Below are positions 1-5,475 of a stretch of 5,475 nucleotides of DNA, one piece after another. How positions within the stretch are numbered: the stretch's first letter is position 1; every line of letters begins with the position of its first letter. The DNA comes from an uncultured Planctomycetales bacterium (lineage in GTDB: Bacteria; Planctomycetota; Planctomycetia; Pirellulales; S012-138): the NCBI GenBank assembly GCA_937982665.1, contig CALJLD010000088.1, positions 1-5,475 on the forward strand. The letters are read 5' to 3'. The translations under genes and the position numbers were made by a program. Below the pieces are notes generated by a model that worked only from the letters and a program-made list of their open reading frames with translations, did not search any database and was not told the origin of the DNA.

Positions 1-87
1 ACCAACCGCCGACGCGCAGCCTGACGTTCGCGCAGAGATGATCGACAACAGAGTTATTGGTCAACGAATCAGCAACATTGACGCGGC

Positions 88-1362
88 ATGGACACAAACC
101 AACAGCAGCCGAACAGATCCACGGCGCCTGTGATCTTCTTCTCAGCTGGCGAACCGTCCGGCGATATGCATGGCGCGAACCTGATCAAGTCTCTGCGCAA
201 ACGCTGCCCTGGCGTGCAAGTGCGAGGGTTTGGCGGCCCGAAGATGGCCGGTGCCGGCTGTCGCGTTGATCAGGATCTGACCGGCATCGCGGCGATGTGG
301 ATTGTCCAAGCTGTGCTCAACATTCATAAGTTCTGGGCCGCGTTTCAACTGGCTGGCAAAATCTTTCGCGAAGCCAAACCGGACGCCGTGGTGCTGATTG
401 ACTTCCCCGGCTTCAATTGGTGGATGGCCCGGCGAGCCAAAAAGTACGGCGTGCCAGTGTTCTACTACGCGCCGCCGCAGGTTTGGGCCTGGGCGCAAGG
501 CCGCGTCAAGAAGATGCGGAAGTTTGTGGACCACGTTCTGTGCGGTTTGCCGTTCGAGGCTCAGTGGTATCGCGAGCGGGGATGCAACGCCCGATTGGTG
601 GGACATCCATACTTTGACGAAGTGACTGAACATCAGCTCGACCAACAATTCTTGCGCGAGCTGCGCGATGATGGGCGTCCCGTTGTCGCGCTGTTGCCGG
701 GTTCGCGAACGCAGGAAGTTCACAACAACTTTCGTTGGATTGCCAAAGCGGCTGCCCGCGTTCAGGCATCCAGACCGGACGCGCGGTTTGTTGTTGCCGC
801 GTTCAAAGAGGAGCAGACCGCGCATATCGGCGAGTGTTTGCAAGCCGCGAACCTGGCGGCCGATTTGGTGATTGGCAAGACGCCGGAAGTGATCCACGCC
901 AGCGATTGCGCGATTTCGGTTTCCGGCTCGGTTTCGCTGGAGTTGATGGCGCACACAACGCCCACGGTGATCATCTATTGGGTGCCGCGAATTCCGTATC
1001 TGATTCAGCGCGTGCTCCGCAAAGTTCGGTACATCACGCTGGTCAACCTGCTCTCCGCTGACGATGCGTTTTCCGGCGACACGCGGCCGTTTGATCGTCA
1101 TCAGCCTGGCGCGGAGCAGGTGCTGTTCCCCGAATATGTCTCCTGCGGAGATCCCTCCGAGGAGATCGCCTGGCACATCACGCAATGGCTGAACGATGAA
1201 GACGCCCGGCTTGATCGCGTGCGGCGATTGGAGCAACTCAAGGAAGAAATCTGCCACCCCGGCGCGGCGGACACCGCGGCCGAATACGTGCTAAGCACGT
1301 TGGGTGTGGATGCTCTCGTCAGGCGAACACCGCAGCCGGAACGCGCGCCGCAAGCGGCATAG
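88..1362 (+). CDS. lpxB: Lipid-A-disaccharide synthase (GT19 family)
   Basis: LpxB joins UDP-2,3-diacylglucosamine to lipid X (2,3-diacylglucosamine-1-phosphate), forming the beta-1,6 disaccharide of lipid A at the inner face of the cytoplasmic membrane. The 424-residue protein carries the family landmarks in order: SAGEPSGD (19-26) near the N-terminus; an aspartate in IDFPGFN (104-110) in the region of the catalytic Asp of the family; YYAPPQVWAWAQGRVKKM (126-143); GHPYFDEV (172-179); LLPGSRTQE (202-210), whose Arg matches the essential Arg of E. coli LpxB; SVSGSVSLELM (277-287) in the nucleotide-binding half; and ITLVNLL (316-322). It is slightly longer than the roughly 380 residues of E. 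coli LpxB, the excess being a polar N-terminal tail and an Arg/Pro-rich C-terminal tail. An in-frame TGA at 79-81 makes ATG 88 the first possible start. No Shine-Dalgarno is evident, and GTG at 130, just before the first beta strand, is a weaker alternative. It converges on lexA. No other lpx gene is visible in the window. Confidence 0.96.
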   Translation: MDTNQQQPNRSTAPVIFFSAGEPSGDMHGANLIKSLRKRCPGVQVRGFGGPKMAGAGCRVDQDLTGIAAMWIVQAVLNIHKFWAAFQLAGKIFREAKPDAVVLIDFPGFNWWMARRAKKYGVPVFYYAPPQVWAWAQGRVKKMRKFVDHVLCGLPFEAQWYRERGCNARLVGHPYFDEVTEHQLDQQFLRELRDDGRPVVALLPGSRTQEVHNNFRWIAKAAARVQASRPDARFVVAAFKEEQTAHIGECLQAANLAADLVIGKTPEVIHASDCAISVSGSVSLELMAHTTPTVIIYWVPRIPYLIQRVLRKVRYITLVNLLSADDAFSGDTRPFDRHQPGAEQVLFPEYVSCGDPSEEIAWHITQWLNDEDARLDRVRRLEQLKEEICHPGAADTAAEYVLSTLGVDALVRRTPQPERAPQAA

Positions 1363-1386
1363 GGATTAACAAACGCACGCGAATTT

Positions 1387-1989
1387 TCAATCCACGCGGC
1401 GGACCACGCCCACGACGACGCCCATCACTTTGGCGTCTTTAACGTAGATGGGCTTCATGCTGCTGTTGGATGGTTCCAGGCGGATGCGGTTGGCTTCTGG
1501 AAACCAGCGTTTGAGCGTAGCCTGGTCTTCATCCACGGAAGCGACGACGATTTGCCCTTTGGAGGCGGTGGACTGCTTGCGGACCACGACGTAATCGCCG
1601 TCAGCAATCTGGTCCTCGATCATCGAATCGCCGGAGACTTCCAAGGCGAAGTGACGTTCGGCGTCAAAAAGTTCGCCAAAGTCAATCACCTCGTGCTGTT
1701 CGACCGCTTCATGCAGCATGCCGGCGGCAATGCGTCCCGCCAGTGGCAGACCTTTGCGTTCAACCGGCTCGGTGGCCAATTGAATGGCCCGCGACATATT
1801 GGGCTCACGCGTGATGAGGCCTTTTTTCTCCAAAGCCCTCAGGTGGCACATGACGCCATTGGGTGAGCGGATTTTGAAGTGTGAGCCGATTTCTCGCACG
1901 GTGGGTCCATATCCACGCGAGCGAATCTTGTCACGGATGTACTTGTAGACATCGCGTTGACGCGGGGTGAGTTGATCGAGTTCCGCCAT
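1387..1989 (-). CDS. lexA: LexA repressor, SOS regulator and self-cleaving S24 peptidase
   Basis: LexA represses DNA-damage genes and cleaves itself when stimulated by RecA filaments. The 200-residue product has the usual LexA length and two domains. Residues 1-70 form the winged helix-turn-helix, with GYGPTVREI (26-34) and RSPNGVMCHLRALEKKGLI (41-59) closely matching the E. coli DNA-binding region. The C-terminal S24 peptidase domain has a cleavage site Ala89-Gly90 in RIAAGM, the nucleophile Ser122 in VSGDSM, and the general base Lys160 in ATLKRW, so autocleavage should be intact. ATG 1989 was chosen because the protein there begins MAELDQLTPRQ, as LexA proteins typically do. The frame stays open to ATG 2202, but that 71-residue extension is unlike LexA and would run through the apparent promoter at 2098-2126. 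No strong Shine-Dalgarno precedes the start. The gene is divergent from the response regulator and convergent with lpxB. Confidence 0.96.
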   Translation of the reverse strand: MAELDQLTPRQRDVYKYIRDKIRSRGYGPTVREIGSHFKIRSPNGVMCHLRALEKKGLITREPNMSRAIQLATEPVERKGLPLAGRIAAGMLHEAVEQHEVIDFGELFDAERHFALEVSGDSMIEDQIADGDYVVVRKQSTASKGQIVVASVDEDQATLKRWFPEANRIRLEPSNSSMKPIYVKDAKVMGVVVGVVRRVD

Positions 1990-2081
1990 GATGTTTCTCG
2001 ACAGGTGACGGCCAGCGTGGCTTGGTGCGCGGGCTTTGGGAAAGAATTTGAGTAGTAGATTCAAGCAGGGATTTCCAAAAC

Positions 2082-2092
2082 GCGTGTCACGC
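2082..2092. promoter_or_regulatory. Inverted repeat GCGTG-T-CACGC at the predicted lexA start site
   Basis: This is a perfect 5-base inverted repeat with a one-base centre, directly downstream of the predicted -10 box and so overlapping or adjacent to the transcription start. The tiny centre makes it a better candidate for a protein-binding site than for an RNA hairpin. Its sequence differs from the TGTA-type palindromes upstream, so if functional it might bind a different regulator. Confidence 0.25.
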
Positions 2093-2097
2093 AAACA

Positions 2098-2126
2098 AAT
2101 ATACGCTTGTATACAGTAGAGTGCAA
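2098..2126 (-). promoter_or_regulatory. Predicted sigma70-type promoter of lexA
   Basis: On the minus strand a -35 box TTGCAC (2121-2126) is followed, after exactly 17 bases, by a -10 box TATATT (2098-2103). Both are close to the sigma70 consensus with optimal spacing. Transcription would begin near 2090-2092, leaving a leader of about 100 bases before the lexA ATG at 1989. The spacer contains the 8-base palindrome TGTATACA, a position where a bound repressor would block RNA polymerase. The start site has not been measured. Confidence 0.6.
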
Positions 2127-2134
2127 ATGTACAT
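2108..2134. promoter_or_regulatory. Candidate LexA autoregulatory operator: paired palindromes
   Basis: Two perfect 8-base palindromes, TGTATACA (2108-2115) and ATGTACAT (2127-2134), lie in the spacer and directly upstream of the -35 box of the lexA promoter. Their centres are 19 bases apart. On the plus strand TATACAGTA (2110-2118) equals one half of the E. coli SOS-box consensus, but the other half is degenerate. LexA genes are commonly autoregulated, so these are the best operator candidates here. I do not know the LexA motif of this lineage, so the assignment is inference. Confidence 0.4.
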
Positions 2135-2144
2135 GTAGCAATTC

Positions 2145-2322
2145 TCGGCATTCTGCCGATTTGGCATTGGGAGAAAAGCTGTAAGTTGGCCGGCACAAAC
2201 AACGCATCTCACCCAGTTTATCTTGGTCGGCAGGTGAGCGATGTCGTAAGATTATGCAGGACAACGGCTTTTAGCGATTGGCCGTTTGCCTGAGATTTCG
2301 GCAACCCTCATTGGCATGCCGA
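2145..2322. repeat. Cluster of TCGGCA/TGCCGA hexamers
   Basis: Five exact copies of one hexamer occur in 178 non-coding bases: TCGGCA at 2145, 2227 and 2298, and its complement TGCCGA at 2154 and 2317. Related TTGGCA copies lie at 2161 and 2311. The first pair forms a 6-base inverted repeat with a 3-base gap (2145-2159), and 2298/2317 form a second inverted pair 13 bases apart. By eye, the exact hexamer is scarce in the rest of the window. The arrangement resembles a set of regulator-binding sites, but the regulator is unknown. Confidence 0.35.
2263..2304 (+). other. Two adjacent potential stem-loops upstream of the response regulator
   Basis: AACGGC (2263-2268) pairs with GCCGTT (2281-2286) across a 12-base loop. 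Immediately after it, TTGCC (2286-2290) pairs with GGCAA (2300-2304) across a 9-base loop. The stems share base 2286. Neither is followed by a T-run, so a Rho-independent terminator is unlikely. If the response-regulator transcript starts upstream of 2263, both would be in its leader. The short stems may be coincidental. Confidence 0.2.
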
Positions 2323-2414
2323 TTGCTTTCATGGCTACCAGACGCGGCTAACCTGCCGCATTGCAACACGTTCGGTCAATTTCCCTGGCGTGAGTTTGTA
2401 CCAAGCAACAACCC

Positions 2415-2813
2415 ATGTTGACGCTGACTCCGCAAATCCTGATTTCCGATGACGACTTTGAGTTCCGCGAAACGCTATGCGGAGCCTTGGAGCCGGAGGG
2501 GGTGCGGACGCACACCGCGGATGACGGGCACGAGGCCGTGGAGCTGGTCCAAAGGCTGAACGTCCACGTGGTGTTGCTGGATATTCACATGCCCAAGCTT
2601 TCCGGGCTGGACGTGCTGCGAGAAGTCCGTGCCGCAGGGCTGCCGGCTCCGTGCATCTTGATGTCCGCCCAACTGGATGAAGACCTGATTCAGCAGGCCA
2701 ACAGCTTGCACGCATTCTCCGTGCTGCCCAAGACCGCCGGCCTGCGACAGTTCAAAGGCATCGTGGCGAAGGCACTGCTGGACTTCTACGGCTGGCAACG
2801 CGATGCGGGCTAG
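2415..2813 (+). CDS. Stand-alone response regulator receiver protein (CheY-like)
   Basis: This 132-residue protein is essentially one receiver domain with no output domain. Visible landmarks are the acidic pocket Asp12-Asp13 in ISDDDFEFRE, the phosphoacceptor Asp56 in VVLLDIHMPKLSGLDVL, the switch Ser84 in ILMSAQ, an aromatic switch position Phe101, and Lys106 in VLPKT. The usual Lys-Pro after beta 5 is rearranged: Pro comes before the Lys and Thr after it. Phosphorylation should be possible because the Asp and Lys are present. Signal output must pass through a partner protein, as with CheY or Spo0F. No histidine kinase is in the window, so it is an orphan here. It is divergent from lexA, but a link to the SOS response is speculative. 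The stop at 2811 leaves 59 bases before the convergent protease gene. No clear Shine-Dalgarno precedes ATG 2415. Confidence 0.88.
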   Translation: MLTLTPQILISDDDFEFRETLCGALEPEGVRTHTADDGHEAVELVQRLNVHVVLLDIHMPKLSGLDVLREVRAAGLPAPCILMSAQLDEDLIQQANSLHAFSVLPKTAGLRQFKGIVAKALLDFYGWQRDAG

Positions 2814-2872
2814 CGTGAGTTGGCGACGCAGCGAGACCTAATACCCCGGCCGCAATAGGCACAGGGAGCCAC

Positions 2873-4426
2873 TCAGTCACCTTCCCCTTGGGCGGCTTTC
2901 ACAGCTGCGAAGGCATTGATGAGTCCGGCGCCTGTTCTTGTGTCTTTGCCTGTGGGCGAGATGTCAGTCGCCGTGGCTTCCATGATCTCTTTGACTTGCC
3001 AGGCGGGAAGATTGGGATTGGCGGAGAGCATGAGTGCCGCGGTGCCTGCGGCTAGCGGACCGCTGAACGAATTGCCGCGCGTCCGATTGTTGGGATCGAT
3101 GTAGCCGGTGTTCTCTGTTCCCAGTAGCGGATAGCCAGGTCCGGGAAAGCCGCAAACGTCCGGCTTGGTCAAGCCTTCGGGCATCGCGTGATCGCCAAAG
3201 AAGCGAATGCTGCCCCATTCGACAGGGCCCAAGCTGCTGAAAGGGACGACTTCTCTCTGGCGATTGATACCGCCGGCGGCAATCACGCAGGGGATATCCT
3301 CCGGCACGCGCATCTGAACGGGAATTTCCGCTGACTGCTGGAAGTTGCCCGCTCCGGAACCTTGCACAAGGCCGGCACACGTGGCGTGCTCGGCCATTCG
3401 CCGCCAAAAGCCGCGGGCTTGTCCCAAGTTGGGATTGCTGAAACTCATGTTCACCACATCCGCGCCGTTTTCAATCATGTATTGATAGGCAGTGATAGCC
3501 AAAACAGGAGTACTGCCGGAGCGAATGATCATCACCTGGGCGTCGGGCGCGGCTCCCGTGGCGATTCCGTCGGTGCCGTCACCAACCAGGATGCCTGTTG
3601 TCATCGTTCCGTGTTGGCGATCACCGGTGGCGCGAACTTCCGGAGTCATCTGAGCAAAGTTGTAACCGTAAAGGTCGTCGATGAAACCGTTGCCGTCATC
3701 GTCTTTGTCGTTGTTGGGGATTTCGCCCTCGTTGGTCCAAATGTGATCGCGCAAGTCTTCATGCAGGTAGTTCACGCCTGAGTCAAAGCTGACAACGGTT
3801 ACGCCGGAGCCGGTGACCTTCAGTTCTTTCCAGACTTTGTCCACGCCCGCTTCCGAAAGATTCCAGGCGATGCGTTTGCCTTGCGGATCAAACGGGCGGA
3901 ACGATTCATCTGGCAAGACCTCAGAGACCTTGCCCGAGGGCGCAGGCAATTGGCGCTGACCAGCAAGATACAGGTACGCAACTTCATCCAACTGTGAGAG
4001 TGTTTTGATTTCCGCGGCCGTCAAAACAGCTGAGACGGCATTCACCAGCCAATATTGTTGCGCGCGATCTGGATTGCCGATGGCCTTCAAGATGGCTGGC
4101 TGTTCTGTCGCCGCAATCTCCCGCAATCGACTGACAACTTCCCTGCGAAGTTCCAAACGCTTGCTGCTTTTATGCTCTTGGCAGAAAGCGGGAAAGGCAT
4201 CCGGCCCTTCCAGCAATTGCGTCTTGCCCAAGATCATCACATGCGCGCGGCCATTGCGTTGGAGCGATTGCCGCACTCGTTCGTCGATTTTCTCTTCCGG
4301 AGATGTGCCTTGGGCGCGGCTGGAATCACCGATGGCCGCACGGTTTGTTTGGTCATCTTGAGCACGGACTTCACCGTTTGTTATGGCAATGGCCGATAGA
4401 AGAACCAAAACAACAAGATAGCGCAT
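2873..4426 (-). CDS. Secreted S8 family subtilisin-like serine protease
   Basis: This is a 517-residue exported peptidase. MRYLVVLVLLSAIAIT followed by NGEVRA/QDD looks like a signal peptide cleaved near residue 22. Residues about 45-158 resemble a subtilase propeptide, ending in an alpha/beta segment (NAVSAVLTAAEIKTLSQLDE) typical of such inhibitory domains. The catalytic domain follows with Asp215 (VVSFDSGV), His272 (QHGTMTTG), oxyanion Asn361 (GSGAGN) and Ser453 (GNSFSGP), so the triad is complete. An acidic insertion NNDKDDDGNGFIDD (238-251), seen in many planctomycete and other environmental S8 enzymes, probably binds calcium. The protein ends just after the catalytic domain, with no C-terminal sorting or cell-wall module. 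ATG 4426 was preferred because an AGTGAG element lies about 7 bases upstream and the signal peptide then starts immediately. An in-frame GTG at 4438 would add four residues. The substrate is unknown. The propeller gene lies 103 bases upstream on the same strand. Confidence 0.93.
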   Translation of the reverse strand: MRYLVVLVLLSAIAITNGEVRAQDDQTNRAAIGDSSRAQGTSPEEKIDERVRQSLQRNGRAHVMILGKTQLLEGPDAFPAFCQEHKSSKRLELRREVVSRLREIAATEQPAILKAIGNPDRAQQYWLVNAVSAVLTAAEIKTLSQLDEVAYLYLAGQRQLPAPSGKVSEVLPDESFRPFDPQGKRIAWNLSEAGVDKVWKELKVTGSGVTVVSFDSGVNYLHEDLRDHIWTNEGEIPNNDKDDDGNGFIDDLYGYNFAQMTPEVRATGDRQHGTMTTGILVGDGTDGIATGAAPDAQVMIIRSGSTPVLAITAYQYMIENGADVVNMSFSNPNLGQARGFWRRMAEHATCAGLVQGSGAGNFQQSAEIPVQMRVPEDIPCVIAAGGINRQREVVPFSSLGPVEWGSIRFFGDHAMPEGLTKPDVCGFPGPGYPLLGTENTGYIDPNNRTRGNSFSGPLAAGTAALMLSANPNLPAWQVKEIMEATATDISPTGKDTRTGAGLINAFAAVKAAQGEGD

Positions 4427-4529
4427 GGCGAAACTCACTTGTGATTAAGAGGCAAACAAGGCCGGTAAGGCATTGCCCTCAATACAAAGTCGTTAAAGAC
4501 GGTGCGGCCAATCAACTCTGCAACGATCG

Positions 4530-5475
4530 CTACTCCGAGCCGATTGCCATCAACGAATCAAACGAGCGCAGGTAAATTCGCCCGTTAAATATGACCGGTG
4601 ACGCGGCGATCTCTTCGCCCATTTCATTTTCCGCGAGGATCTCGAAATCCTTCCCCGGCTTGACGACGCTGACGACGCCATTGCGCGAGACAACATAGAT
4701 TTTGCCGTCAGCAAGAACAGGCGAAGCCCGATAGCGAGCCGTGTGCAGGCGTTCCTTGTAATACTCCTCGCCGGTCTCGGCATCCAGGCAAGTGAGGATC
4801 CCTTGTTCGCCAGCCAGGTAGACGAGGCCATCGTGGATTAGTGGCGAAGAGACATCCGGTGTGCCGCGATCCAACTTCCACGTGACAAAATCAGAATCGG
4901 TGATATCTCCCTGGCCGCCGGGCTTGACGCCCACAATGGGGCCGCCCTTGGCGGTGGGAACCACAATCAAGCCATTGCCAATTCCAGGCGAAGCAACAAA
5001 CCGCAAAGTGGGATGATAGCGCGCCCCGGCATTCAGTCCGCCAAGACGCCAAAGCTCGGAACCATCTTCAAGACTGTGCGCGACCAAGTAGTCGGCACCG
5101 TGAGTCAGCAGGCATTCTTGCTCACCATCGCGATAGACCACCGGCGACGTGTAGGAATGCTTGTTTTCAAAAGTGGCTTCGCTCTTCCGATCGATTCGCC
5201 ATTTCTCATCACCGGTTTTCTTGTCAAGCGCGGCCACCACGGCAGTCTTGCCGTCTCCGCGCATCGGTCCATGCATGAGTTGAATGTAAAGCTCGTCACC
5301 ATCCAAGACAGGCGAAGAACTCATTCCCCAGCCGATGTTGAACTCGCCATAATCCGCTTGCAGATCTTTCCGCCAGACTTCGTTTCCTTCGAAATCAAAG
5401 CATGCCAGGATGCCGTTTCCGGCCATTGCCCAAACGTGCGTGCCGTCCGTACTAGGCGAAGGCGACGCCGAGTTG
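4530..5475 (-). CDS. PQQ-like beta-propeller repeat protein, C-terminal part (5' end outside window)
   Basis: About 315 residues are visible. The frame stays open through the right edge, where it reads NSASPSPSTDGTHVWAM, so the ATG at 5426 is internal and the true start is missing. At least seven blade units can be seen from the recurring SP-x-hydrophobic-x-DG-x-hydrophobic-Y motif: SPSPSTDG, SSPVLDG, TSPVVYRDG, ASPGIGNG, SSPLIHDG, ASPVLADG and ASPVIFNG. They are often followed by a strand ending in a TG-x-x-x-W type docking motif, such as KKTGDEKWR and EDGSELWR. This is the PQQ/BamB-like propeller fold common in planctomycete periplasmic proteins. I see no residues that prove PQQ binding or dehydrogenase activity, so a scaffold or binding role is more cautious. 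The protein ends soon after the last blade. It may share a transcript with the protease downstream. Confidence 0.9.
   Translation of the reverse strand, partial: NSASPSPSTDGTHVWAMAGNGILACFDFEGNEVWRKDLQADYGEFNIGWGMSSSPVLDGDELYIQLMHGPMRGDGKTAVVAALDKKTGDEKWRIDRKSEATFENKHSYTSPVVYRDGEQECLLTHGADYLVAHSLEDGSELWRLGGLNAGARYHPTLRFVASPGIGNGLIVVPTAKGGPIVGVKPGGQGDITDSDFVTWKLDRGTPDVSSPLIHDGLVYLAGEQGILTCLDAETGEEYYKERLHTARYRASPVLADGKIYVVSRNGVVSVVKPGKDFEILAENEMGEEIAASPVIFNGRIYLRSFDSLMAIGSE

Larger units (their letters stand above)
1990..2414. other. Intergenic region between lexA and the response regulator
   Basis: This is a 425-base divergent spacer with no convincing gene. The lexA-proximal part (1990-2090) would be an approximately 100-base untranslated leader if the promoter at 2098-2126 is used. 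The middle (2082-2160) holds the lexA promoter and several dyads. The rest (2161-2414) would carry the response-regulator promoter and leader, plus repeated TCGGCA-type hexamers and two adjacent small stem-loops. A 67-codon open frame on the minus strand (2061-2264) covers the promoter and resembles no protein I recognise, so I treat it as chance. Confidence 0.7.

Noticed and set aside
2..133. Possible 3' end of an upstream gene (a frame open from base 2 to a TGA at 131-133)
   Set aside because: About 43 residues with no recognisable motif, and it would overlap lpxB by 46 bases. Another frame closes at 22-24. The window gives too little to decide whether an upstream gene ends here.
142..1257. 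A 371-codon open frame antisense to lpxB
   Set aside because: It is a shadow of the GC-rich lpxB codons. The translation is Arg/His-rich and resembles no family, while the opposite strand encodes an unmistakable LpxB.
1347..1358. Hairpin GCCGC-AA-GCGGC at the end of lpxB as a terminator
   Set aside because: The stem is very short, lies inside the coding sequence, and has no T-run on either strand. It is more likely chance in Ala/Arg codons.
1990..2202. 71-residue N-terminal extension of LexA starting at ATG 2202
   Set aside because: It does not resemble LexA and runs across the predicted lexA promoter. The normal LexA N-terminus begins exactly at ATG 1989.
2335..2715. A 126-codon minus-strand frame over the receiver gene
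   Set aside because: It is Arg/Ala/Pro-rich with no family resemblance. The plus strand encodes a clear receiver domain across the same bases.
3362..3781. A 139-codon open frame opposite the protease gene
   Set aside because: It lies entirely within the catalytic domain coding region on the other strand and has no recognisable features, so it is a shadow frame.

Overview
The window looks like a stretch of ordinary chromosome from a Gram-negative bacterium, most probably a planctomycete of the Pirellulales type. This is an inference from gene content and protein style. A secreted subtilisin carries the insertion NNDKDDDGNGFIDD, a large PQQ-like beta-propeller protein sits beside it, and none of the genes has a strong Shine-Dalgarno sequence. 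No mobile element, CRISPR array, rRNA or tRNA was found.

Layout from left to right: lpxB (88-1362, +) encodes lipid-A-disaccharide synthase. It converges on lexA (1387-1989, -), the SOS repressor, with only 24 bases between the two stop codons. A 425-base gap (1990-2414) separates lexA from a divergently transcribed single-domain response regulator (2415-2813, +). That gap holds a good sigma70-type promoter for lexA (TTGCAC, 17 bases, TATATT) with dyads in and around it. It also holds an unusual cluster of TCGGCA/TGCCGA hexamers and two adjacent potential stem-loops. The response regulator then converges on a secreted S8 subtilisin-like protease (2873-4426, -). Upstream of the protease on the same strand is the C-terminal part of a PQQ-like beta-propeller protein (4530-5475, -), whose start lies beyond the window.

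Functionally these are three unrelated themes: outer-membrane lipid A synthesis, control of the DNA-damage response next to an orphan receiver protein, and an exported protease/propeller pair that might be co-transcribed. I see no clear new multi-gene system. The part most worth a second look is the lexA/response-regulator intergenic region, where regulatory architecture is dense and not explained by the coding genes.
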